Translations under genes and position numbers: made by a program
Shown: positions 53,656 through 64,000 of the stretch, piece after piece
How positions within the stretch are numbered: the first letter of the stretch is position 1
Layout of the letters: each line of letters starts with the position of its first letter
DNA from: Brienomyrus brachyistius
Lineage: Eukaryota > Chordata > Actinopteri > Osteoglossiformes > Mormyridae
Assembly (NCBI RefSeq): GCF_023856365.1
Contig: NC_064541.1
Span: forward strand, 23,352,214 to 23,416,213
Length of the DNA stretch: 64,000 nucleotides
Direction: 5' to 3'
Notes under the pieces: model-generated
What the model saw: the letters and a program-made list of their open reading frames with translations, nothing else
Database searches by the model: none
What the model was told of the DNA's origin: nothing

Positions 53656-54182
53656 CTGCCATTTATTGTAACTTGCTGCTTTTGTTATGTGCTCAAAATT
53701 CAACTATCAGCTCATCTATTCTTACACAAAACAAAAAAAAATTGAAATTACACACCAGGGGTCGCTGTCCAGAAAGCCTTGTGGGCTGCGCTGTTAGCCG
53801 TCATCACTATGCGACAATCGGAGCAGAAAACGGGAAGTTTGACTTGGAACAAATAAGGAAGCTAACCGGCAAAGTTTCCTCTTTAAGTGGTGTCATATCT
53901 ACGAATGTTTTGAGTATTTTTCAAGGGCTTTAGGTCTTATAATTGTTATTTTTGCAAGCATATATGCTGGGGGACATTTTTTATACATTGTAGCTGATGA
54001 CATAGTTTTTGTCGTAGACGTAGATAAATAGTTTACGTTTAGTCATAATTTTGTTATAGACAGGTAGTCATGTCGAGGAGGATGAAGTCGCTTCATGAAA
54101 GCTACTGAGTAAGATTTAATAATGGTTTAACGCCGAGCATCCAGGTTTACTTAGGAATTGGAGCTGTTTCAAATGTCTGGAA

Positions 54183-57100
54183 ATGTTGAACATCCCGTCG
54201 CAAGCGTTCCCGGCACCCAACTCACAGCAGCGGGTCTCTCAGTCAGCAAGAAACAAGGTCAGTTATACAAAGCCGTGTTGTTCATGGAGCATTTCATCGC
54301 TCTACACCACATACATGCAGAAGCTGTCTGATGTGCCCGATTCAACAGCTATGTCAAATACCAACACACGGTGCACAAATTAATATAATACACAAATGAA
54401 ATAGATAATTGTACTAGGATCGGAAGTGGTGATGCCCACTTAACACTAGTGGATTTTGTTTCCTGTGTCGCACAGGATTTTAAGCGTTGGAGACGTACGT
54501 GGTTAGATGCTTTTCATGTGGGCCGATCTTATTGTTTATGGCTATTAAATTAACTCAGTACTTATTGCGAGTGTAGTTTCTAATGCCGTAGTACACTTGG
54601 GAAATTAAGTTAATAAGAATCATAGACCAACCACAGCAAAATTGTTGTGTGTGCATATAATTGCTCTAACATTGTATCGTGATCATTATGAATGACCTGG
54701 TATAAAGATATAAATGTATTATCAGGGTATTGCACTAGAACAAAAATATGCAATGCATTTTATGCAGTTAATCCAATTTGCAGTTTTGTTATTTGTTGGA
54801 ATTGTTCACCCCAGATGGGACTGAATTGGCTATTATTGTAAGAGCTGAAAAAAGAAGCAGACTTAGCAGGCCATCCAAAAAACCCACACCCACTCCGGCC
54901 CTCCGTGGAACAGGTTCCCCACCCCTGCTTTAGATGAAGTTGTCTGATGAATAATATGAATGTATATGATCCCTCTTAACCCTGTGGGCTGTGATGAACC
55001 ATGTTGTTGTAGGTGGCATTGAAGCCAGGATGCAGTCTAATGGACTGGATCAGGTTGACCAAGAGTGGCAAAGACTTGACTGGGTTCCGGGGAAGGCTCA
55101 TTGAGGTTACCGAGGAGGAACTGCGGAAACACAACACGCGAGACGACTGCTGGACCTGCATACGAGGTCAGACAAACACACACAGCCATTTATGAGTTTA
55201 AAGACATGCAGGAAAAATACAAATTAAATGTGATTTTTTTTTAATGACATATCGGTCTGTCTGTCAGTGTTAAAGTTATTATGCTATAAATATTGGTTTG
55301 CTATGCATACTTGCATATTATAAGGCTTTAGTGCAATGACTTCATTCTATCTACAAGGTGTGTTCTGTGTGTTGTGTTTGCAGCGCAAGTTCTTCTTGTG
55401 TGTTGACTGGTTTGTTTTCTTGATTGAAAGACTCATCTAGCTGTTTCACATTAACATTAGTGACACATGCATGATTATAAGAAGAACTCAATGGATTTTA
55501 AGTAAAATCCAGATTCGTTTAATTGAAAGCCCAGTGTCTTCCCGGAAATAGATTATCGGATCACCCTAATGCTGGTCTTTTACCAAACCTGTATTTACTA
55601 ATTTACTGTAGCAAAGTTGCGGCCTGTCTGGTGGTTAAATCATGGTGACTGGAGTTCTCTCTTGAAAGGTAGAAACGTTTCACTGCTCATCCAAGCAGCT
55701 TCATCTGTCTGAGGGAGGTTGTAAGTGTCCACATATTTATCCTCCCGGGTGGTCTCACTTCACACCTGCTCTAGTAGGCTCTTTGAGTGAATCAAAAAGG
55801 GGGGGGGGGTTGTGGGTAGATGTAACCGTCACACCTTAGCAGTCCCTCCTACCCCCATAGAGTGGGTCGTTAAGGGTGGTCCACCTGGGGGAGGTTTGAA
55901 TTGGGTCTGGTTTTTCCTATGAATGATTTTTCTTTTGGGAAAGGATGAGAGGGCCGCAGGATAAATTGGAGACAGGTTGTGCCTAAGGCCTCCACCTCTG
56001 TTGAGTGAGGGGTTGTGCATTTACACATGCAAGGCTTCCCTCACCCCTCTCGCGACCCACTTGTCTTCTCTATCCAGTATCTGGATGTTGATTTCCTCAA
56101 AAGAATGTCCTTTTTCTTTCAAATCGAGGTATGCAGCTGATTCTGGCCCGGAGGTGTTGTTCCTTCTGTGCTGGGCCATCCATCTATGTAACAGTTGTTT
56201 GATCTCTCCAATGTAAAGTTCAGGGCACACTTCGCTGCATCGAATGGCATACACTGCGTTGCTTTTCTTCTGTTTTGGTATCCGATCTTTGGGGTGGACG
56301 AGTCTCTGTCTCAGCGTGTTGGTGGATTTGAAATGGATGGTTATGTGATGTTTCCCAAAAATCCTTTTAAGCTTTTCAGACACCAGACAGGTATGGGATG
56401 ACCAAGCCCTTTCATTGGTCCTGCGACTCTGATTGTTACGTTGTCCTTTTTCCGAAACAGGGTCCTGCTTTGTTAAAGGCCCACTTGGGATATCCACATG
56501 TCCAGAGGGCTGTCTTCAGATATCTGTTTTCCTTTTTCTTAACTTCTGTGGAAGTGGGCTGTGGCCTGTACTACGAAGCAGGGTTACTGGCTTATCGGGG
56601 TAACTTGTCGGATTTAAAGTAACCCAGTTTAAATGGACTTCATATTCATTCACTTACGTTTTGCCCATACTACCTTAAATCCGACAACTTACCCTGATAA
56701 GCCAGTAACCCCACTTCGTAGTACAGGCCACTGATCTTGAGCATTTGCTATTGTTCAGTTGCTAGTACAGCCTTTTTTGCTGCGTCCTTATAAGGAATAT
56801 TTCAGTATAATTGTTTCTGTTTTGATATATTCTAAGGGATGGTTAAAAACATAAACCTTTATAAAAAAAAAAATTCTGTCAGAAGTCTGCATTTAACCAG
56901 TGCCCAATACTTCTGCCAGCAGAGGGTATATTTGCTCTTTCAAATAACCTTGGGTGTGTTATAGTAGCAACTGAAAATAATGACTAAGCTGACAATATTG
57001 TCTCTAACTGCAAAGTACATGCATATTCATTTTGTGTTAAGAAACATTATCTTGGTGTGGAAATGTATTATGTTTGTGTTTGTGATTTTTCATTTTTTTT

Positions 57101-60100
57101 TAGCGTGTATAAATTGTGTGAAGATCTATACAGTCTAGTTATGTATTTTATATCCATGTGCTTTTCTTGTGATGATGGTGTGGGTGTGTGTTTTGTACAC
57201 CAATGGTGTGTCTCTTCCAGGCATGGTCTACAACGTGAGTCCTTATATGCAGTTTCACCCCGGGGGGGAGGATGAACTGCTGAAGGCGGCTGGTGTGGAC
57301 GGCACTGACCTGTTCGATCAGGTGATTCAGAGATGCCACCTCACTCACACATTTCTGCTTACACTTTGCAGTAGCTTTGAGTTTAATGCAGTGGTTCTCA
57401 AACTCAGTCCTCTGGACCCACTGCCCTGCTTGTTTTTCAGCTATCCCTGCCCCACACATAAGTCCCAGCTGACTATCAGCTTCTGATTGACTGAACACAC
57501 CTGATCCAGGTAATCAGCAGTGTGTAGGGCAGGGATAGCTGGAAAACAAGCAGGGCAGTGGGTCCCGAGGACCGAGTTTGAGAACCACTGGTTTAATGCA
57601 ACAATGATGCCTAGACTTAGGATTTGACACATGCGATGGCCTGATGTTGTGGGGCCAGTAAAAATATGTGGATCAGGCTAATTGACCAGTTGATGATGTT
57701 TCTGCCAATGACAGTCACTATGTAGCATGACAAAGGTAAGTTATTCAGCTGGCCAAAATGTGTTAGTGTAACTTTGCTCATAAACACACAAAACGTGACT
57801 GTTATATGTCAATCAGCCAGTCAGCTAGCAACCAAGCCTCAGTATGCTACATTATCGATCTGCCTTAAGCGTAGCTACACTAGCTAGCTTGCTAATTTAT
57901 GAGACTGTTTAGTGTTCAGTGCCCGTTGCCTTGCGATTACAAAAATATGGAAGTACTCGGCAATACTGCTATATTGTGAATATATTGAATTGCTCTGGCG
58001 GTGATAGCCATTTACTTCAAATCTCCCATGCCACTGTTGTCTATGCATGTACTGTGTTTACATGCACAGAATAACCAGATGTAGGTAATAATTTGAATTT
58101 GTTTTCATGCTTTTGAATGAATCAATTTCTTCCGTAACCTGAATTTACACGACAGATTAAGGAAAGTATTTGAGTGAGTGTCATGTTTCCTTTTTTTACA
58201 AGCTTGGGGTAGATCCAGTCGAAGAAAACTTTTAAGTAAAACTTTCCTTAAAGGGGCATAAGTAACTGGTACTGCAAATCATGAACAATTAAGGCACCTT
58301 TCCACTGCACCAAGTACCATAATGATTGATTAGTGATGAACAAACATCAAATCAGTACGTAATAAACACTTAGTTTCTGGTTAATTCATACATTAAATGA
58401 GTGTACTACTACATTATTTGTACCTCCATATGTAAAGTGCTACCAACATTTTGTTATATTCCAGCTTTGTATTCTGCAACTGAGCATGCTATTAGACCTA
58501 TGACATCCTTAAGGTCCACAAGAGACAGTCCAGATATAAATTTACAGTATTCCCACTATACATTGCCCTTTTCAATTGAGAATGGACACAAACGCATTCC
58601 AAAGCATTTGCAGGTATTTTTTTTCCCTCCCCTTTTCTCCACAAACACTTGACGTCCTGGTATAGGAAAAGGAATTTCTCTGGATGTTTCCTCAAAATCA
58701 CATACAGGGTCTAAAAGTGACCTTTGTCGTCTTTCTCAGTTTGCAGAGGATGGACCCAAAACTTGTGGGTAGACCTTCTGTGGCATAAAATTGCCACTTT
58801 GAGCATTAAAGCTAAAAAGAAGCTCTAAATACATTTTTAAGTAAAATATAGTCAGGATCTGGCGCCAAAAACAACCTGCGATCTCCACACCAAAATCCTA
58901 AACCTATCTCCTCACAAACCCACACAAAAAATTTGGATGACAGTGATATTATCTGGTTTTCTGATTTGCATATTTCAGTGACATTTAAATATGTACAGTC
59001 ACAAACACACATAATAAAACTTAACATTGAAAACATATAATGACTTCCATCATGCACATATACTGTAAATATACTTATAACAAGTTTTTTAACATAAGTA
59101 TTTTGTGTCATAAAAAATAATGTACGATTTTGATAACAAGGTTACCTATTGGTTGACCAGTGTTAGGGTAGCTGTATGGTTGAACAGAAGTAGTGAATAA
59201 AGAGGATGGATAAATATGCTGTATTGCACTGTTCACCATTGAGTTTTTTTGTTTTTGAGTTGTATGCTGTGCTCTTTTTCTCATTACTTGGTAAGCATAA
59301 ATTGTAGAAATGTCCTGTTTAAGTCCTTATTAAATGTTCACTGTCGTTGTAGATTCATGTGTTTTATGGAGATATATCTTGCTAATGCATTGTAAAATTT
59401 ATTACAGTAAGCCTTCGTGCATCCGTTATTTGCGAAATCAGATCTGCGAAAATTTCATTGGAACTGAACTTGTTTGTATACGTGACTTTTTCGCACATTG
59501 CGGAATCCTCGAAAAACAGATACAGAAGTGTTTGTTTAATTTTCGTAATAATTTTTCGTGCTTTTAAGCGTAAAATTGGTAAGAAAAATGTAGTTAATGA
59601 AGATTCTACTGTGTTTTGCGGGAAAGTTATAAAAAAGACATATGAATCAGTTAAAAATCCCTTTAAAAAACTTGGCTTTCTTATGGAAACGTTCCTTTTT
59701 ATGTACCTTTACAAGATGTGAATCCCATTCGCAAAGTTTATTTCCTTTGGAACTGTCATGTCCTGCTCGTCCGATCCTCCCGTGTGTCACACCCCCCTCA
59801 TTTACCTCGTCTGGAATCCTGGTGTTCCCAGCTGTGTCTAATTGTTGTTAATTAGTTCCGTATATTTAAGCCTGCATTCGAGTATGTTTCCCCGTGCGGT
59901 CATTGATGTTGTGTTGTAGTTAGATGTTCCTGAGTGCTTTATACATATTAAATCCCATGTTCACCCGACTCCCTGGCTCCTGTGCTGCTTCCCCGCTCCG
60001 TGCTCAAGCAATGCATAACATTATCACATTTTCACTTTACTGCACAGCTAATTCATAATTATCATTATCTTAAATCAATATTCATCTAAATTGTACCTTG

Positions 60101-61197
60101 GTCTCGTATATGACCTTCAATAAGTTTACAGTCCCGTTCGTTTACTCATTTTACCTTACTGTGAATGCAAAAGCAAACGGCAGCCAATGCCGTGTTCTAT
60201 GAATTAGTAGGGGTAACATTAGTATACTGTACTGTAAATGTTCCAGTGTGACAAATAGGCAATACTGTACTCCTTTTACGGCAAACATTTTTTTCAACTT
60301 TTAAATGAAATTGAAGTGTTTTGGGAGCATATTTAGGATTTAATCTATATAAATAAGCACATATTAGCATTTTTAGTGACTCTGCCAAACCTACCAAACG
60401 TCTTACTGTATTACTTTGGCTGATATATATATTGTGTTTCAACTGCTTGGAGCTTGATGCTCCCTTAGAGATATCGGCCACTACCCTGATTCCCATTGCC
60501 ATTATCTCAAGAGCCTGAAAATCCTGCATTTATAAATAATACAAAGTTCTCATTTCTCTCAGTGGCTGTTATGTTATTGTTAAGAAATGTTCTGTTTTGG
60601 ATGATGTCTTAAATTTCCTTTTTTCCCAGTACCCTTCCTCTGCTGTGTATCTGTGTGTGCTGCTTGTAAAAAAAAAAAAAACGTCTGCCATCTTTGGCGC
60701 AAATTTACACTGGAAACGTCTCAGTGGTGTGCTTAGTGATTTTGACACTACTTAGGCTTCCTTGTCTGGTTGTGCTCCACAGTCATATGTAGCTTTCTGA
60801 GTTTAGTGACATGTAGAAGTATAAAGACCATGTCGAAAAGAATACATAAGACATGCTTAATGCTAATCCTGTGCTCTCCCTCGGTATGCGATTAGCCATA
60901 GCTACTACATGTAGGCAATGATGTATGTTGAATCGTGATAGATTCTAAACCATGGTGATTTTTTCATGGCTTTCAGGTCCACAGATGGGTGAACTACGAG
61001 TCTATGCTAAAGGAGTGTCTGGTCGGCAGGATGGTGGCCAAGCCCAGCACACTTAAACATGGTAGTGATCCGGTGCACGTTTGTGTGTACTTTTGTTAAG
61101 AATCTGAATGAATCCAAGAGAATCCTTCTGAAACTGATACCTGCTTCTTTCACTGCAGGTTCTTCAAATACACAGAAGATTAACCCTTCTGTAAACC
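54183..61197 (+). CDS. cyb5r4: Cytochrome b5 reductase 4 (NCB5OR), first five coding exons; continues off right edge
   Basis: Exons 54183-54257, 55013-55166, 57221-57321, 60977-61061 and 61159-61197 join in phase and give 151 complete codons. The start [18 protein letters not shown] and [17 protein letters not shown] match the N-terminal region of vertebrate NCB5OR. The cytochrome b5 domain follows: [39 protein letters not shown] and [19 protein letters not shown]. The two haem-ligand histidines fall at residues 89 (HPGG) and 112 (VHRW), the same numbers as in the human protein. NCB5OR is a soluble, ER-associated flavohaem reductase that passes electrons from NAD(P)H and is linked to ER stress and lipid desaturation. 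The CS domain and the flavin/NADH reductase domain must lie to the right. Introns carry a Penelope fragment, MITEs and an LTR-like piece. The promoter is not resolved; 53750-54180 is richer in CpG than its surroundings. Confidence 0.96.
55662..56545 (-). pseudogene. Penelope-like retroelement fragment with GIY-YIG domain, in cyb5r4 intron 2
   Basis: The minus-strand frame 56021-56497 reads [55 protein letters not shown] and [26 protein letters not shown]...LYIG is the GIY-YIG-type endonuclease region at the C terminus of Penelope-like elements. The reverse transcriptase part is missing. The tail at 55670-55740 (GAAACGTTTCACTGCTCATC) is typical of these elements in fish. The fragment is 5'-truncated and ends close to a MITE at 56561. 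Confidence 0.85.
55799..55809. repeat. Poly(G) run
   Basis: Run of about 11 G inside the Penelope fragment. Confidence 0.8.
56561..56732. mobile_element. Palindromic MITE, GTGGCCTGTACTA family, copy 2
   Basis: Starts GTGGCCTGTACTACGAAGCA and ends CTTCGTAGTACAGGCCACT. The inner arms GGCTTATCGGGGTAACTTGT and AACTTACCCTGATAAGCC are inverted too. Very similar to 31516-31696. Confidence 0.88.
57389..57590. mobile_element. hAT-type palindromic MITE with perfect 8-bp duplication, in cyb5r4 intron 3
   Basis: Starts CAGTGGTTCTCAAACTCAGT and ends GAGTTTGAGAACCACTG. The arms are inverted over most of the 202-bp length (GCCCTGCTTGTTTTTCAGCT against AGCTGGAAAACAAGCAGGGC). Flanked by GTTTAATG at 57381-57388 and 57591-57598. 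It sits 68 bp after exon 3 of cyb5r4. Confidence 0.92.
57599..59753. other. cyb5r4 intron 3, no further gene
   Basis: AT-rich. GCACCTTTCCACTGCACCAA near 58295 may be a repeat end. Frames here have no domain. Confidence 0.4.
59754..60020 (+). mobile_element. Possible solo LTR in cyb5r4 intron 3
   Basis: Bounded by TGTCATGTCC and GCATAACA, with a TATA-like GTATATTTAAG near 59862 and ATTAAA near 59948. Resembles short Gypsy-type LTRs of fish. I could not find a matching target duplication. Confidence 0.4.
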
Positions 61198-61331
61198 GTA
61201 AGAGATCATTTATTTATATACACTGAACAGTATTAACAGCTAGGTTCAATTTTCCCCATATGCACATTAATAAGAAGTCATATAAAATTAAGTTATCACA
61301 TCTTATAAAAATTTACAATATAAAATCGTTT

Positions 61332-61970
61332 ATGGCTGGGTGATACAATGGTAACGATAATTATCACAATATAAATTTTCCTCGATGTGAATGTGACAAG
61401 TGCTCGATAAAAGTTTGGCCCAATATGTTGTCAGTGACATGTTTTGCAAGACGATGAAGTGACGTTACTTTCTCTGTGACTGCTTGTCAGGACCAGGAGT
61501 GGAGTACATGCGCAAACATAGCTGTAATATAATGCAGAGAATTAAGAAACTTCAGTGGCAACATTATTTTCAGTGATGACTAAAATAAAATAACTAAAAT
61601 AACCTGTTCATCTTCTATCTTAGACTCGTGAAATGCGTAATGCTGTTTGGTAGTGATGGCCAACTTTATGAACAGTGTGTTTTTTTTGAGCCATCACGCT
61701 TATGGTTTCGATATGCTTTAACCTCCTTTTTTTTAATAGAGAGCTCCATCTAGTGGGGTCAGAAAATAGTGCATATTCGTCTGGAAGCGTCATTTCAGAT
61801 ACCACTACTGTTTTGCAAGTGTTTGTCACATTATGATTATAAAGAATTGTTTATAAATGCAGCTACCAAATTTTAACTGATGAGTAAAAATCAGCCTTTA
61901 AACTGGAAAGAAATAATGAATCAACAATTATTGCAACAATTCATTTTTGGCCATATCGCCCAGCTCTGAA
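61332..61970. mobile_element. hAT-like element with GCTGGGYGATA ends, in a cyb5r4 intron
   Basis: The left end TATGGCTGGGTGATAC is mirrored on the right by GGCCATATCGCCCAGCTCTG. A related end occurs near 1517. The interior has no transposase frame; duplication octamers were not recognised. Confidence 0.55.
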
Positions 61971-62503
61971 ACCATTGTATAAAACTCATTTAATGTGCTT
62001 ATGTTTTGGGGCATACAGTGATACCTTGAAATGAATAGTATGTATGCCCATCTTTGGCTTTAATTACTACTTCAGTGCATTATGAAAAAGGAAAACCATA
62101 TATAATGAAATATAATGGAAAGCTGGTGGTGATGTGCTCTACTCATCTTTTGTAAAATTGGTAATCTCCATTACTCTCTTGGCTGTGTACTAACACTTTC
62201 CCATGGATTTCAGTGGGGGAGCATATTATTTAATTACTTGAATTACCACATTACCACATATAGTTTACTCTCTATGTGCTTTTAAAGTTGGGTTTCTGAT
62301 GTGAAGATTAGGTCTCCAAGCTATAATTTCTATGGAACAATGTCTCAGAGCTGTTTGCTGTTTTTTGTCTTGCTAGGGTTATACCCCTCTTCCCCCAGCA
62401 CACTTCTTGAATCAAACCTGCCTTCTCTGCTTCCCCCTCCAACCAAGGACCACTGTCCCAGGTGAACTATCTTACCATGACAGGAAATTAAATTGGGTTA
62501 TAG

Positions 62504-63130
62504 CTAGGGGTGGGTGATATGGAAGGGATGATCACGATCCAAGATCTTATTATGATTCTTTTTCATGTTGGTTTTTAAGACTATTTTGCAATTTACTGAA
62601 CAGTACAACGAATCTAATTATCCTATTTTTAAAAAATATAGTCCTATAACTAGGGGTGGGTGATCTGATGGTTTTATATTATGATCGATCTGGAAAATGT
62701 CTACAATATGCATTTCATGCAAATTGTAGAGATTGTGATCTTTTATGTCTCCTCGCTAATATTTCCAAACTTCACTTGTTACTTAAGTGGCCAGTATCAA
62801 TTACCCTATCCATACCACACTTCCTTATCTGCTATGCTATAGTTCACATTGAATTGTTTTTCACATTTGCACAGCTTGACTCTGTGATAGACACATACAG
62901 TAATATAATCAACACAGCCAACTAGTAGGAAGTAATTTTTTACCTTTGTGAATGTAGCACGGATCCTTAGAGACTGTGATCTTTTGTTCTCCCACTAATA
63001 TTTAAAAACTTCACTTATAACTTCAATGGCCAGTACTAATGTGCGTCAATACCTGATCCATACCACTTGCTGAATTTGTACCTGTCTCCAGTGATCCGAT
63101 CATCCTGCCATTTTATGGAAAAATCATATT
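62504..63130. repeat. Repeat-element cluster with two direct units
   Basis: Two starts CTAGGGGTGGGTGATATGG (62504) and CTAGGGGTGGGTGATCTG (62649) occur. A block GAGATTGTGATCTTTTATGT (62728) recurs as GAGACTGTGATCTTTTGTTC (62970), and both continue with CTAATATTT, AAACTTCACTT and GGCCAGTA for about 95 bp. This suggests tandem or nested copies of one hAT-like element. Confidence 0.6.
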
Positions 63131-63509
63131 GTTTACACATTTACAGCTAACTACAGAGGTCACTTTATTGTTTAGCAAGAACTGGTGTTAATGATTACAC
63201 TGACTGGAAAAAAACAGTTTTCTTTGCTTATCATTTTAAGTATTCACTCTGGTTTGTATACCTGTAGCTTTGGTTCACTCTCAACTGAAAGGGCATCTGG
63301 CTGTGACTGGGGTATCTAACTAGACCCACAAACACGCATTCGGACACAAGTGCAGGTGCTCTGCAGAACTTTTAAACAGACAGAGAACACAAACAATCTG
63401 AAATCAGAATATCTCCCTTAATATCCCATTCTGGGGTGGTGGAAATTGATCAAAAGCAGCCCATAAAATGAACCTGATGTAGTGAAAAGAACTATTAACT
63501 GGATTAGGA

Positions 63510-63640
63510 TGTGTTGTGACAATGTTATGAAACAAAATGGTCAAATCGGGCACTGTTGTGAAATGTGCTGTAATGTGTAGTGCTGCATATGTGCAGACAT
63601 GTGAGGTACAAATCGGACATGCGCAGCGATCTTTCACAGT
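63510..63640. repeat. Relative of the foldback-element core at 46065-46200
   Basis: Shared blocks in the same order include GTTGTGAAA, TGTAGTGCT, GCAGA and GGTACAAATC. It marks a second, partial copy of the family. Confidence 0.6.
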
Positions 63641-63856
63641 GTTATGTGTAAACTTTGTTGGGCCACACTGAGCACTTCCGAGGTAATATAAAAAAATCTA
63701 TTCAAACCCGATACAACTTTAACTGAAGTTTAAATCAGGATTTAATTACCATTTTGAAAATGGTGTCTTTAATGCAGTATTGTGTCCCAAATAGTGCTAT
63801 TACTATGTCTCTAATGTTGTTCAACTCTGAATTCTTGACAGTACATTTTAAAATTG

Positions 63857-63871
63857 GGGGGGGGGGGGGGG
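63857..63871. repeat. Poly(G) run
   Basis: Run of about 15 G followed by AGGGGAGG. Confidence 0.9.
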
Positions 63872-64000
63872 AGGGGAGGCAAGGCACAGAGGTCATTCAG
63901 AATGCTTTACATAAAATACGATCAATTAAAATCAGTCAGTAAATGGAAAATAAAAGCACAAGTAGAGGACAAAGTAACAGTAATTTAAAATTACAAATAG

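Noticed and set aside
56021..56497. 158-codon minus-strand frame as a GIY-YIG nuclease gene
   Set aside because: Sequence blocks and flanks are those of a Penelope-like element lacking its RT; no host gene structure.

Overview
This looks like nuclear DNA of a ray-finned fish, probably a teleost. The genes have GT-AG introns, and the window holds AT-rich gene-poor stretches, long dinucleotide repeats and a fish-like mix of mobile elements: Tc1/mariner, hAT, Penelope, L2/CR1/Rex-type LINEs and Gypsy-type LTR remnants. Species cannot be read from the sequence. Gene models below were assembled by hand from splice signals and reading-frame phase; no alignment or search was run. Layout: (1) 1-1509, the 3' part of an unrecognised type I membrane gene with an Ig-like ectodomain, one transmembrane helix and a short tail. 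(2) About 10.2-14.3 kb, a complete small FXYD gene (69 aa). (3) About 22.4-25.7 kb, a second complete FXYD gene (91 aa). (4) 25.7-44.5 kb, a gene desert filled with LINE, Tc1, MITE and LTR fragments, including a solo LTR nested in a LINE with a perfect target duplication. (5) 44.8-48.4 kb, a two-exon CD225/dispanin gene (147 aa) whose intron carries a large foldback element. (6) 48.7-53.7 kb, L2 and hAT remnants. (7) 54.2-61.2 kb, the first five coding exons of cyb5r4 (NCB5OR), covering the whole cytochrome b5 domain; the gene runs off the right edge. All recognised genes lie on the + strand. There is no operon-like organisation. The two FXYD genes are probably tandem paralogues that modulate Na,K-ATPase. 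The dispanin is a membrane-trafficking or immune-type protein, and cyb5r4 is an ER-associated reductase. The most unusual points are: both FXYD proteins break the signature (FIYN and FTFD instead of FxYD); the 839-bp solo LTR nested in a LINE; two hAT MITEs with perfect 8-bp target duplications; a roughly 1.1-kb foldback element whose core has a relative near 63.6 kb; and a decayed hAT transposase that still shows splice sites. I see no CRISPR array, no bacterial-type system and no RNA gene I can support.
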